Source of the DNA: Caulobacter ginsengisoli
GTDB lineage: Bacteria; Pseudomonadota; Alphaproteobacteria; Caulobacterales; Caulobacteraceae
Reading direction: 5' to 3'
Length of the DNA: 64,000 bases
Assembly (NCBI RefSeq): GCF_030814835.1
Contig: NZ_JAUSVS010000011.1
Location: 1 to 64,000, forward strand
Part shown: positions 28,078-36,473 of the stretch, in pieces
Position numbering within the stretch: position 1 is the first letter of the stretch
Layout: every line of letters begins with the position of its first letter
Made by a program: the position numbers and the translations under genes
Notes under the pieces: model-generated
The model's database searches: none
The model's input: the letters and a program-made list of their open reading frames with translations, nothing else
Told to the model about the DNA's origin: nothing

Positions 28078-29733
28078 CTAGACTTTCACCACCGGCCCCA
28101 CGCCTCCAGCCTCGGCGGCCACGGTGAAGCTGGCCAACGTGCGGGTCTCGAAGGCGGGCTCCATGATGGTCGACACCGCCACCATATCGGCCCGCGCCTG
28201 TTCGCGGGTCAGGGTCAGCAGCACGAACCCCTTGGCCCCGGAGTCGTTGAACACCACCTCCTCGCTGGCGTCGGCGAAGGCCTGGCCGATCGGGGCGTCC
28301 GGCACCGCGTCGCTGAAGCCGGGGCTGGTGATCCCCGTGGCCCCGAACTCGGCCGCCACGCGTCGGCCTGAGGCGTCGGCCAGCTGGTTGGCCCAGAAGG
28401 CGTGGCTGTCGCCCGACAGCACGATCGGCCGGGCCTTGGCGGCGGTGAAGGCGGCATAGACCCGCTCGCGATCGGCCGGATAGCCGTCCCAGCTGTCGAG
28501 ATTGTAGGGCAGGCCCAGGGCCGCCAGGTCGCTGACCCGCGCCAGCCGCTTTTTGGCGTTGCCCGCCTGCTTGGCCAGCAGGGCCTCGAAGGCGTCCCTG
28601 CCCATGGTCTTGACCAGGTCGGGCGCTGTGGCCCGGGCCATGACCACCTGGTTGCCGATCACCTGCCAGGCCTTGCCGCCGGCAACGGAACTCTTGAGCT
28701 CGCCGGTCAGCCAGGCCTCCTGGTCGGGGCTCATCAGCCGCCGGGCCGGGTCGGTCAGTCTGGCCTTGAAGGCGGCGACATCGGGCTTGTCGCCCAGGCC
28801 CGGCAGGTCGGCCGCATAGGTCAGCTGCCTGGAGCGGGCGCTGATCCGGGTCTCGACCATCAGCAGGCTGACCAGGTCGCCGAACTGGAAGCCGCGCCAG
28901 ATGGAATCGCTCATCTTCCCCGGCGCCGGCTCGCGGATGGGCATCCACTCGAAATAGGCCCGGATGGCGGCGGCCTTGCGGGTGGCCCAGTCGCCTTCCT
29001 TGTCGGGCTGATGGTTCTCGGCCCCGCCCTGCCAGGTGTCGTTGGCGCTCTCGTGGTCGTCCCAGACCACGATCCAGGGGGCGCGGGCGTGGGCGGCCTG
29101 CAGCTTGGGATCCGACTTGGCCTGGGCGTGGCGGCGGCGATAGTCGGCCAGGGTCAGAATCTCGTGCGGCGGGTCGACGAAGCGGTTCAGCTTCTGGCCC
29201 TGCTCGGCGCCATAACCGTCCTTGCCGTATTCGTAGATGTAGTCGCCCAGGTGCAGTACCGCGTCCACCCGTTTCAGGTCGGCGATGGCCTGGTAGGCGT
29301 TGAAATGGCCGCCCTGCCAGAGTGAGCAGCTGGCCACGGCCAGCACCACGTCCTTGGTGGGGCCGGCCGGCAGGGTGCGGGCGCGGCCGATGGGCGAGGC
29401 GACCCCGCCGACCCGGAACCGGTACCAATAGGCCTGACCGGGCTTGAGGTCCGTGGCGTCGACCTTGACCGTCCAGTCGCGGCCGGCGTCGGTGGTGAAG
29501 CTTCCCTTGCGGACGATCTTTCCGAAACCGGCGTCGGCGGCCACCTGCCAATCGCCCTTCACGGCCTCCTCGCCGGCCGGGGTGATCCGGGTCCAGAGCA
29601 TCACCCGGTCGGAGAGCGGATCGCCGCTGGCCACGCCATGGCTGAAGGTGACGGCGGGCGGCGCGGCGCAGGCGGCGCCCGGCGCGGCGGCGGCTCCGAG
29701 CAGGGCCAGGGCCTGGCGACGGTCCAGACGCAT
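28078..29733 (-). CDS. phoD: PhoD-like alkaline phosphatase D, copy 1
   Basis: The 551-residue protein starts with a Tat-type signal (RRQALALLGAAAAPGAACA) and continues with a PhoD_N domain (TFSHGVASGDPLSDRVMLWTR) and a metallophosphatase core. That core has the metal-binding motifs HLGDYIYEYG, VVWDDHESANDTW, WQVIGNQVV and LSGDSHAFWANQL. PhoD enzymes hydrolyse phosphomonoesters and diesters with Fe/Ca. It is tandem with a paralogue (29790-31442) that shares most motifs. The pair may be used in phosphate scavenging, although no Pho box was identified. Confidence 0.9.
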   Translation of the reverse strand: MRLDRRQALALLGAAAAPGAACAAPPAVTFSHGVASGDPLSDRVMLWTRITPAGEEAVKGDWQVAADAGFGKIVRKGSFTTDAGRDWTVKVDATDLKPGQAYWYRFRVGGVASPIGRARTLPAGPTKDVVLAVASCSLWQGGHFNAYQAIADLKRVDAVLHLGDYIYEYGKDGYGAEQGQKLNRFVDPPHEILTLADYRRRHAQAKSDPKLQAAHARAPWIVVWDDHESANDTWQGGAENHQPDKEGDWATRKAAAIRAYFEWMPIREPAPGKMSDSIWRGFQFGDLVSLLMVETRISARSRQLTYAADLPGLGDKPDVAAFKARLTDPARRLMSPDQEAWLTGELKSSVAGGKAWQVIGNQVVMARATAPDLVKTMGRDAFEALLAKQAGNAKKRLARVSDLAALGLPYNLDSWDGYPADRERVYAAFTAAKARPIVLSGDSHAFWANQLADASGRRVAAEFGATGITSPGFSDAVPDAPIGQAFADASEEVVFNDSGAKGFVLLTLTREQARADMVAVSTIMEPAFETRTLASFTVAAEAGGVGPVVKV

Positions 29734-29789
29734 GATGTGACTCCTCCGATCAGGCCGACACTCTGGTCGGCCTTGATGACAGTGGCGTA

Positions 29790-31442
29790 TCAGGCCAGGG
29801 TGACCGGCCCCACGCCGCCCTTCTCTCCGGGCGCCACCGTGAAAGTCTTGAGCACCGCCGCCTCAGCCTCGGGCTTGAGGATGGTCGAAACCCCCATCAT
29901 CTCGGCCCGCGCCTGGCTGTGGGTCAGGGTCAGGACCACGAAGCCCTTGGCGCCATGGTCGGTGTAGACGACGCCGTCGTTCTGCTCGACGAAGCTCTGG
30001 TTGACTGGAACGTCGGCGCCCAGCACGTCGGTGAAGCCGGGGCTGGTGATCCCCGTCGCGCCGAACTCGGCCCCCACCCGCTCGCCGGTGACGCCGTCCA
30101 GCAGGTCGTTGGCCCAGTGGGCGTGGCTGTCGCCGGCCAGGACGATGGGCCGGGCCTTGCTGGCCTTGAACAGGTCATAGACCCGCTGGCGGGCGGCCGG
30201 ATAACCGTCCCAGGCATCCAGGTTGTAGGGCAGCTTCAGCCGGGCGATGGGCGTGGCCTGGGCGACCTGGGGCGCGATGTCCTTGGGCAGCCGGTCGAGC
30301 ATGGCCTTCCAGGCCGCCGGGGTCATGGCGGCCTGCAGGTCGGGCATCTTCACATGGGCCATGACCACCTGGTTGCCGAGCAGCTGCCAGGTCACCCCGG
30401 CCTTGACCGAGTCCTTCAACTGGCGGCCCAGCCAGGCCTCCTGCCTGGGGCCCAGCATCTGCCGGGCCGGGTCGTTCCATTTGGCGACGAAGGCGGCGCG
30501 GTCGGGCTTGCCGGCGACCATCAGGTCGGTCCCGTAGTCGGGCGGGATGTCGCGCGCGCCCAGTCGGGTCTCGACCATGATCAGTTCGGCCAGGTCGCCG
30601 AACCGGAAACTGCGCTCGATGCCGGTGACCAGGTCGCCGGAGGACGGCTCGCGGATCGGCATCCATTCGTAATAGGCGCGCAGGGCCGCGGCCTTGCGGT
30701 CGGCGAACGCGCCTTCTGTCTCCGGCTGATGGTTCTCGCCGCCGCCATGCCAGGTGTCGTTGCACACCTCGTGATCGTCCCAGACCACGATGAAGGGGGC
30801 GCGGGCGTGGGCTGCCTGCAGGTCGGGGTCGGACTTGGCCTGGGCGTGGCGGACGCGATAGTCGGCCAGGGTCAGGCATTCGTGGGTCGGCTGCACCACC
30901 CGGCCGAGCTTGGTCCCGATCTCGCCGCCGAACCCGTCGTCGCCATACTCGTAGATGTAGTCGCCCAGGTGCACCACCGCGTCGACCCGCGCCAGATCGG
31001 CGATGGCCCGGTAGGCGGTGTAGTAGCCGCCCGGATAGAGGGCGCAGGTGGCGACCGCCAGGACCGCCTCATCGGTCTTGCCCTTGGGCAGGGTGCGGGA
31101 GCGCCCCGTCGGCGAGATCGTCCCCCCGCACTCGAAACGGTACCAGTAGTCGCGGCCAGGCTTGAGGCCCGGGACGTCGATCTTCACGCAGCCGTCGCGG
31201 GCGGCGTCCGAGGTGGCGACGCCCTGCTTGGCCACCTTGGCGAAGGCGGCGTCCTCGGCGATCTGCCAGGTCAGGGCCCGATCGCCCGCCACCCGGGTCC
31301 ACAGGATGACGCGGTCGGTCAGCGGATCGCCGCTGGCGACGCCATGAGCGAAGACGGCTGGGCCCTGGGCTTGCGCCTGGCCCGTCCCCGCCACCGCCGC
31401 CGCGCCGGCCAGGGCAAAGGCCTGTCTGCGATTGAGAGTCAT
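29790..31442 (-). CDS. phoD: PhoD-like alkaline phosphatase D, copy 2
   Basis: This 550-residue paralogue of the downstream gene starts MTLNRRQAFALAGAAAVAG, a Tat signal. The ATG at 31442 is preferred over one 36 bp upstream because the signal peptide begins here. PhoD motifs are intact: FAHGVASGDPLTDRVILWTR, HLGDYIYEYGDDG, VVWDDHEVCNDTWHGG, WQLLGNQVVMAH and LAGDSHAHWANDL. The gap to copy 1 is 56 bp with no terminator seen, so the two are probably co-transcribed. The two copies differ in many positions, so the duplication is not recent. Confidence 0.9.
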   Translation of the reverse strand: MTLNRRQAFALAGAAAVAGTGQAQAQGPAVFAHGVASGDPLTDRVILWTRVAGDRALTWQIAEDAAFAKVAKQGVATSDAARDGCVKIDVPGLKPGRDYWYRFECGGTISPTGRSRTLPKGKTDEAVLAVATCALYPGGYYTAYRAIADLARVDAVVHLGDYIYEYGDDGFGGEIGTKLGRVVQPTHECLTLADYRVRHAQAKSDPDLQAAHARAPFIVVWDDHEVCNDTWHGGGENHQPETEGAFADRKAAALRAYYEWMPIREPSSGDLVTGIERSFRFGDLAELIMVETRLGARDIPPDYGTDLMVAGKPDRAAFVAKWNDPARQMLGPRQEAWLGRQLKDSVKAGVTWQLLGNQVVMAHVKMPDLQAAMTPAAWKAMLDRLPKDIAPQVAQATPIARLKLPYNLDAWDGYPAARQRVYDLFKASKARPIVLAGDSHAHWANDLLDGVTGERVGAEFGATGITSPGFTDVLGADVPVNQSFVEQNDGVVYTDHGAKGFVVLTLTHSQARAEMMGVSTILKPEAEAAVLKTFTVAPGEKGGVGPVTLA

Positions 31443-31553
31443 GCTCCTTCCCCGAACCTTATGGTTTTCGGGGATCATCGCCGGTTTGGCGCGGAAGGGA
31501 AGCGGGAGTTTGCCGGCGGGCCCGCCGGTCAGGGCGGCCCGCCGGCAGAGCGA

Positions 31554-32336
31554 CTAGCGCAGGCCGCCGCCGGCCGTCAGCTTCTCGCCGGTGAGCCAGC
31601 GGGAGTCATCGGAGGCCAGGAAGACGGCGACGTCGGCGATGTCGTCCGGCTGGCCGACCCGGCCCAGCGGGGTCTGGGCGACCAGGGCCGTCTCGAGCGC
31701 CGAGCCGATGAAGCCCTGGCTGAGCGTGCCCTCGGTCTCGACCATGCCGGGATTGATGGAGTTGACCCGGATCTTGCGGGCGCCCAGCTCGACGGCCAGC
31801 ACGCCGGTGATGGCGTCCAGCGCGCCCTTGGTCCCGGTGTAGACGGCCGACTCCGGCGGCAGCACGGTGGTCACCCCCGAGCCGATATTGATGATGCTGG
31901 CCCCCTCGCCCAGGTGTTTGGCCGCCGCCTGGGTGGCCAGCAGCGGGCCCAGGACGTTGACGTTGAACATCCAGTGGAACCGGTCCTCGGTGATGTCGGC
32001 CAGGGCCGAGAACTCATAGACGCCGGCGTTGTTGACCAGGATGTCGAGACGGCCATAGGCCGCGATGGCGGCGTCGATGACCCGCTGAGCGTCGGCGGCC
32101 TTGGAGACATCGCCCTGGGCGGCCAGCGCCTTGCCGCCCACCTCGGTAATGGCCGCGACGACGGCATCGGCCCCGGCCTGGCTGGAGGCATAGTTGACGA
32201 CCACCGAGGCGCCCTCGGCGGCCAGCGCCTTGGCGATGGCGGCGCCGATGCCTTTCGAGGCGCCGGTGACGACGGCGACGCGGCCGGTGAGCTTGCCGGA
32301 GAGTTTCGCGGTGGCGCGGGCTGTGAGCGTGGACAT
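31554..32336 (-). CDS. Short-chain dehydrogenase/reductase
   Basis: The 260-residue enzyme has the NAD(P)-binding TGASKGIG, the NNAG motif and the catalytic triad Ser in NIGSGV plus YTGTK (Tyr-x-x-x-Lys). It resembles 3-oxoacyl-ACP reductase/FabG-like SDRs, and the substrate is unknown. The ATG at 32336 has GGAAGGAACC upstream. It diverges from an ArsR-like regulator over a palindromic element, so it is probably that regulator's target. Confidence 0.9.
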   Translation of the reverse strand: MSTLTARATAKLSGKLTGRVAVVTGASKGIGAAIAKALAAEGASVVVNYASSQAGADAVVAAITEVGGKALAAQGDVSKAADAQRVIDAAIAAYGRLDILVNNAGVYEFSALADITEDRFHWMFNVNVLGPLLATQAAAKHLGEGASIINIGSGVTTVLPPESAVYTGTKGALDAITGVLAVELGARKIRVNSINPGMVETEGTLSQGFIGSALETALVAQTPLGRVGQPDDIADVAVFLASDDSRWLTGEKLTAGGGLR

Positions 32337-32417
32337 GACAGAGGTTCCTTCCAAGAACGATGGGGACTCGATAGGGACCTGGAGGCGCGACCGGGATGGC
32401 GCCGAGCCTTAAGTCCC

Positions 32418-32440
32418 ATAGTTCGGGAAATTGGAACTAT
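32418..32440. promoter_or_regulatory. Dyad between SDR and ArsR-like genes
   Basis: ATAGTTC (32418-32424) and GAACTAT (32434-32440) form a perfect 7-bp inverted repeat with a 9-bp spacer in an AT-richer promoter gap. The size fits an ArsR-family dimer site. Confidence 0.6.
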
Positions 32441-32476
32441 TGAACCAATCTTCAAGGCGCCCTAATTAGAAAAATC

Positions 32477-32842
32477 ATGAGGCCGCTGTTTCACCCCCCC
32501 ATCGAGGCTGTCCGCCTGGAGGCCGTCCTCCACGCGCTGTCGGACCCGGTGCGGGTGGCCATCTTCGCCGACATCGCCGGCGCCGACTGCGCCAGGACCT
32601 GCTCGGCCTTCGCCAGCGTCAACGACCGCCAGATCCCCAAGTCCTCGCTCTCCCAGCATTTCAAGGTGCTGCGCGAAGCGGGCCTGATCCGCTCCGAGCG
32701 CCAGGGGGTGGAGATGCACAACACCGCGCGCTGCGCCGAGATGGAGGGACGGTTTCCGGGACTGGTGGCCGCGATCGTCAAGGCGCACGAGGTCGAGGCG
32801 GCGGGCCGGACCGAGGGGATTGAAGGCCTGGCCGCGAAATGA
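32477..32842 (+). CDS. ArsR-type winged-helix regulator
   Basis: The 121-residue protein has an ArsR helix-turn-helix (VLHALSDPVRVAIFADI, then KSSLSQHFKVLREAGLIRSERQGVEMHN, the recognition helix and wing). It carries two cysteines in GADCARTCSAF that could bind metal or respond to thiols, although the classical CxC arrangement on the recognition helix is absent. It is divergent from the SDR gene with a dyad between, so autoregulation and SDR control are likely. Confidence 0.88.
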   Translation: MRPLFHPPIEAVRLEAVLHALSDPVRVAIFADIAGADCARTCSAFASVNDRQIPKSSLSQHFKVLREAGLIRSERQGVEMHNTARCAEMEGRFPGLVAAIVKAHEVEAAGRTEGIEGLAAK

Positions 32843-32876
32843 TGGTGTGGACGGCGTCCAGACGAGGATCGCCGCC

Positions 32877-33263
32877 ATGCTTGACCACATCACCTTCGGC
32901 ATCACCAGCTTCGCCCGCTCGACGGCCTTCTACGACAAGGCCCTGGCCCCGCTGGGCGTGAAGCGCCTGTTCGACGTCCCGCCCGAGCACACCGGCGGGA
33001 TCAGCGTCACCGGCTACGGCGACACCAGGCCGTGGTTCTGGATCGCCGAACAGGACGCGACGACAGGCAAGCTGCACATCGCCCTCCAGGCCAAATCACG
33101 GGCGGACGTGGACGCCTTCTACGCGGCGGCGATGGCGGCGGGCGGCCGGGACAACGGTGGGCCGGGGGTCAGGCCGCACTATCATCCGGACTATTACGGG
33201 GCGTTTGTGCTGGACCCCGATGGGCACAATATCGAGGCGGTTTGCCATACGGCGGCGGGGTAA
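32877..33263 (+). CDS. VOC-family (glyoxalase-like) protein
   Basis: This 128-residue single-domain protein begins MLDHITFGITSFARSTAFYD and ends YYGAFVLDPDGHNIEAVCH. This is the beta-alpha-beta-beta-beta vicinal oxygen chelate fold with conserved His near residue 4 and a C-terminal Glu. The ligand is unknown. It follows the ArsR-like gene by 34 bp on the same strand, so it may be co-transcribed. Confidence 0.88.
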   Translation: MLDHITFGITSFARSTAFYDKALAPLGVKRLFDVPPEHTGGISVTGYGDTRPWFWIAEQDATTGKLHIALQAKSRADVDAFYAAAMAAGGRDNGGPGVRPHYHPDYYGAFVLDPDGHNIEAVCHTAAG

Positions 33264-33266
33264 GGT

Positions 33267-33755
33267 TTAGACCCGTCGGAGTTCGCCGACGATCCCCGAC
33301 CGGCCGGAGGTGAGGGCGGCGATGGCGCCCTGGCTGATCTCCTGGTCGGTGAGCCAGCGCCAGCCGCCGCCGGTCGTGGGCTGGCTGCCCAGGCGGACGC
33401 TGATGAATGAGCCGGCCGGCGCCTGGGGCTGGCCGTCCAGGCTGCCGAGCACGAGCACGACCCGCGCCTGAGGCAGCAGAGGCAGGAGCCAGGCCAGGAT
33501 CGGCTCCGGCTCGTGCAGCCACAGGAGCGCGCGATCCACCCTGGGCGTCCGGCTCAACGCGCCGACCAGGTCGTCGCGAAAGGTCGGGCCGGTCCAATCC
33601 GAGTCGAGTGGCGCAAACCGGCGGTCCCCCGGCGCAAAGCCGCTCGCACGGCGCGCCACCAGCAGGGTGGCCGTCGACCGGTCGGCGAGCCAGCGCGTGG
33701 CCTGGGCCAGCATGCCGGTCCCGCCGATGACCAGACTGGAACCTCGCGCCGCCAT
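33267..33755 (-). CDS. Rossmann-fold NAD(P)-binding protein, short
   Basis: The 162-residue product begins MAARGSSLVIGGTGMLAQAT, a classic dinucleotide-binding loop (GGTGMLA). It continues with a short sheet (TATLLVARRASGF, RVDRALLWLHEPEP, ARVVLVLGSLDG) but lacks the Y-x-x-x-K catalytic motif of SDRs. Related small proteins are annotated as short-chain dehydrogenases of unknown role. It converges with the VOC gene, with 3 bp between the stops. Confidence 0.75.
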   Translation of the reverse strand: MAARGSSLVIGGTGMLAQATRWLADRSTATLLVARRASGFAPGDRRFAPLDSDWTGPTFRDDLVGALSRTPRVDRALLWLHEPEPILAWLLPLLPQARVVLVLGSLDGQPQAPAGSFISVRLGSQPTTGGGWRWLTDQEISQGAIAALTSGRSGIVGELRRV

Positions 33756-33952
33756 CCGCTCCCTTATGGGCCCCTGTGGGGAATTTCGGGTCCCTGGGGT
33801 CAGGGTGGGGCGAGGCTGGGGGCCTTGCAATGGGCTAGCGGCCGGCGCGATGGGAATTGACGGCCGCGCCCCGGGCGGTGCTAAACCTGCTCGGGCGACT
33901 TCGCGGCGCGGGGCGTAAGGAGCCAGGGCGGGACCCCTGGCGGGACCGATCG

Positions 33953-34327
33953 ATGGTGGCGAACCTGGACCTGCTGGCCTTCATCCGACGCAGCATCCCC
34001 TCTGTCTGGGCGATGGATGTGCTGCTGCTGGTGCGTCAGGCGCCGGCGCGCAGCTGGTCGGCCGGCGAGCTGGTCGGCGAGCTGCGGGCCAGCGACGCGG
34101 TGGTGATGGGCGCCCTGGCCGGCCTGCAGAGCGAAGGCCTGGTGGCCGAGGGCGAGGACGGCCGGTTCCGCTTCGCCCCCGTCGCGGCGGCGCTGGAAGA
34201 GCTGACCGATGCGCTGGCCCAGGCCTATGCGGAACGGCCGGTGGCGGTCATCAACGCCATCGTTTCCAACCAGAGCCAACTGGAGGCGCTCGCGGACGCC
34301 TTCCGGCTCGCCTGGCCGAGGCGGTGA
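33953..34327 (+). CDS. Winged-helix-like small protein, first gene of a three-gene set
   Basis: The 124-residue product (ATG at 33953) reads MVANLDLLAFIRRSIPSVWA, followed by a winged-helix-like region (SWSAGELVGELRASDAVVMGALAGLQSEGLVAEGEDGRFRF), a HTH and wing pattern similar to MarR/Rrf2-like domains. Its GTG/TGA overlap with the downstream DUF5985 gene indicates coupled translation. It may regulate the set or be an intracellular partner of the membrane proteins. Confidence 0.65.
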   Translation: MVANLDLLAFIRRSIPSVWAMDVLLLVRQAPARSWSAGELVGELRASDAVVMGALAGLQSEGLVAEGEDGRFRFAPVAAALEELTDALAQAYAERPVAVINAIVSNQSQLEALADAFRLAWPRR

Positions 34328-34587
34328 GCCTGCAGGCGCTGATCTATGGCCTGTGCGTCGTCGCCAGCGCCGCCTGCGCCGCCCTGCTCGGCCGGGCCTA
34401 TCTGCGAACCCGCACCCGTCTGCTGCTGTGGACCGCCGTCAGCTTCTGTTTCTTCGCCCTCAACAACCTGATCCTGGCCGTGGACATGCTGGTCCTTCCC
34501 TCGGTGGATCTGTGGGTCTGGCGCCAGGCCGCCGGCGGGATGGGCCTGGGCGTGCTGCTGTTCGGCTTCGTCTGGGAAATGCGATGA
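34324..34587 (+). CDS. DUF5985-like small membrane protein, copy 1
   Basis: This 87-residue protein starts at GTG 34324, inside the previous stop. It has three hydrophobic helices, and the arrangement LYGLCVVASAACAALLGRAYLRTRTRLLLWTAVSFCFFALNNLILAVD matches the helix, R-x-R-T-R-x-R-L-L and FFALNN pattern of DUF5985. The function is unknown. It overlaps the next DUF5985 gene (ATGA). Confidence 0.75.
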   Translation: MSLQALIYGLCVVASAACAALLGRAYLRTRTRLLLWTAVSFCFFALNNLILAVDMLVLPSVDLWVWRQAAGGMGLGVLLFGFVWEMR

Positions 34588-34862
34588 CCGCCTCGCCCGG
34601 CGTCGTGCTGTTCGTGTCCGGCGCCATGAGCGCCGGCTTCGCCATTGCGGGCCTGTTCTTCCTGCGCTTCTGGGTCAAGACGCGCGACCGGCTGTTCGCC
34701 GCCTTCGCGGTGGCCTTCTGGCTGATGGCGCTCAACCAGGCGGTCGCCGGCTTTTCGCGCGCCGCCCATGCCGAGACGGGCGGCGCCTATCTGCTCCGGC
34801 TGGCGGCCTTTTCGCTGATCATCCTGGCGGTGCTGGGCAAGTCCGGCGGCCGCGCGCCCTAG
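34584..34862 (+). CDS. DUF5985-like small membrane protein, copy 2
   Basis: The 92-residue product has VSGAMSAGFAIAGLFFLRFWVKTRDRLFAAFAVAFWLMALNQAV, the DUF5985 signature (helix, KTRDRLF, helix with ALNQ), and a third helix near the C-terminus. The two DUF5985 copies probably pair as subunits. The TAG stop lies in the CTAG that begins the family E repeat element. Confidence 0.8.
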   Translation: MTASPGVVLFVSGAMSAGFAIAGLFFLRFWVKTRDRLFAAFAVAFWLMALNQAVAGFSRAAHAETGGAYLLRLAAFSLIILAVLGKSGGRAP

Positions 34863-35048
34863 GGTCCGTACTCAATACCGCTCATCCCCGCGAAAGCGGG
34901 GACCCAGGCTTTTTGCTGTTGAGGGCGATTCTGACAGGTCGGGGCGGCTGTAAGTCCGCTACGAAAAACACCTGGGTCCCCGCTTTCGCGGGGATGAGCG
35001 GATACTAAGTTCTTGAATTATCTCGATCTCAATTGAGTCCGGACCTAG
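34859..35048. repeat. CTAG-ended inverted-repeat element, family E
   Basis: The outer ends CTAGGGTCCGTACTCAAT (34859-34876) and ATTGAGTCCGGACCTAG (35032-35048) are near-complementary. Inside lies a perfect 31-bp inverted repeat (34878-34908 with 34971-35001) containing CCCCGCGAAAGCGGGG. The first CTAG supplies the TAG stop of the left gene and the last supplies the stop of the right (minus-strand) gene, so the element fills the gap exactly. The inner palindrome type is widespread in proteobacterial intergenic DNA. Confidence 0.85.
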
Positions 35049-35464
35049 CGGCCGGCGGCGACCCGCCCCGCGGCGCGGCAGGCGGCGTAGCTCCAAGCCG
35101 CATAGCCCAGGGTGACTGCCATGGCCCCGGCGACCGCCGCCATCGAGCCGGTGTCGGCTATGGCCAGCGGGGCGAAGGCCCAGAGGCCGGCTTGCGCTAA
35201 GCCGGCCAGGGTGAAGGCCCAGCCGCCCACGCGCAGGGCCGCCTGGGTGCGGGCCTGGACGACCGGCGAGCGGCGCATCGGGCCCAGCTGCTTGGGCATC
35301 AGGTTGGCGTAGGCGGCAAGGCCCAGGCCGATGAGGATCTGTGTGATCTGGCGGGCCTGGTCCTGGTCGATGACCCCGGCGGCGGTGGCGGCTTTCAGGC
35401 CAAAGGCCACGGCGATAATCAGGGCGCCGACGGTGAGAGCGCCGATCAGGCGGTTGGTCATCAT
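35045..35464 (-). CDS. SdpI-like membrane protein
   Basis: The 139-residue protein has three to four transmembrane helices. The segment GLAAYANLMPKQLGPMRRSP followed by RVGGWAFTLAGL resembles the conserved core of SdpI-family proteins (N-x-M-P-K then G-W-x-F-x-x-x-G). In Bacillus, SdpI gives immunity to the SdpC toxin and sequesters SdpR. It overlaps the ArsR/SdpR-type gene by ATGA. No SdpC-like toxin gene is present, so an immunity role is not supported here. Confidence 0.6.
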   Translation of the reverse strand: MMTNRLIGALTVGALIIAVAFGLKAATAAGVIDQDQARQITQILIGLGLAAYANLMPKQLGPMRRSPVVQARTQAALRVGGWAFTLAGLAQAGLWAFAPLAIADTGSMAAVAGAMAVTLGYAAWSYAACRAAGRVAAGR

Positions 35465-35754
35465 GACTGGGTTTCCTTGCGGAGGGTTGGCTCGGTCCCG
35501 ATGCCGAAAGCCGAGGAGAAGCCCAGGATGGCGTCCTCGAGGACCGAGAGCTTGAGGCGGTAGGTGATGGTGGCGCCCTGCTTGTCGGCGTCGACCAGGT
35601 CGGCCTCGCGCAGCACGGCGAAATGGGCCGACATGGTGGGCTTGGAGACGGTGAACTGGTCGCTGAGCTCGCCCGCCGTCATCGGCCGCTGGCGCAGCAG
35701 TTCCAGCACGCGGCGGCGCGTGGGGTCCGACAGGGCTTTGAAGACGCGGTTCAT
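35461..35754 (-). CDS. SdpR-type ArsR-family regulator
   Basis: This 97-residue winged helix reads MNRVFKALSDPTRRRVLELL, then MTAGELSDQFTVSKPTMSAHFAVLREADLV, the pattern of autorepressor SdpR-like ArsR proteins with no metal-binding cysteines. It is the first gene of a two-gene operon with the SdpI-like membrane protein. TTTAGCTAAATA, with a near-palindromic TAGCTA, lies just upstream of the start (35762-35772) and may be the operator. Confidence 0.85.
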   Translation of the reverse strand: MNRVFKALSDPTRRRVLELLRQRPMTAGELSDQFTVSKPTMSAHFAVLREADLVDADKQGATITYRLKLSVLEDAILGFSSAFGIGTEPTLRKETQS

Positions 35755-35933
35755 GATTGGTATTTAGCTAAATATCGAAATGATTGTCAAGCGCCTCTTC
35801 GAGACCGAATGCTGAGAGTCGCGGCGACGGCAGACCGCGCGCGCCCCTCGCGACGGGCAGTCGGCTGAGCCGGGCCTCCCGGACCGTTCAATCGACCATG
35901 GTGAACGCGCGGAACTCGTGCTTGTCTGGGCCG

Positions 35934-36431
35934 ATGCGAAAGCTGACGCGGCTGGTCCGGCAAAATCTCAGTTGGCAGGGCCGAGCGCCTCGCACGACCC
36001 TGTACCTCTCTATCGGGCTTGTGTACCTGGCCGGTTTTCTGACCATTCCACTGTTGCTGTTGCAGTTGGCGGTTCCGAGCCCGCCCCTTGTGTGGCTTGT
36101 CAGTCTCATCCTGTTCGCCCTGGGGGCCATGGTTGCGGTGTTCTTTCTCGGCGCCCTCGTTCGGCGCCTTCACGACCGCGACAGAAGCGGATGGTGGCTG
36201 CTGGTTTTCTTCGGTCCGCACATGGCGCTGGCGAGCGGGCTCTCGCAGATTCCCGCGACCGAGCAGCAGCTCATGACCATTGTTCTGATTGTGGGAATCT
36301 TCCTGGTCGCGCCGTTCCTGGTGTGGGGGATGGTGGAGGTTTTCCTTCTGCGGGGCGTCAAGGGCGCCAACAGATACGGTCCTGACCCCCTTCGACTGGC
36401 GGATTCACCGCAGCCCACGCCCGCCCCATAG
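35934..36431 (+). CDS. DUF805 membrane protein
   Basis: The 165-residue protein (ATG at 35934; an upstream ATG at 35898 is possible) has the DUF805 plan: an N-terminal SWQGRAPRTT amphipathic segment, two helices, the conserved loop ALVRRLHDRDRSGWW, and two further helices. The C-terminus is Pro-rich. The function is unknown. Some relatives modulate membrane composition or toxin sensitivity, but none of this can be inferred here. Confidence 0.8.
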   Translation: MRKLTRLVRQNLSWQGRAPRTTLYLSIGLVYLAGFLTIPLLLLQLAVPSPPLVWLVSLILFALGAMVAVFFLGALVRRLHDRDRSGWWLLVFFGPHMALASGLSQIPATEQQLMTIVLIVGIFLVAPFLVWGMVEVFLLRGVKGANRYGPDPLRLADSPQPTPAP

Positions 36432-36473
36432 CCTTTGCGCCGTCCAAGGTCTGGCTGGAACGAGCGCCCGGCC

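Noticed and set aside
28065..28081. Shared stop between lysE-like and phoD genes
   Set aside because: The two CTAG stops are separate, with a 9-bp gap; it is only a close convergence.
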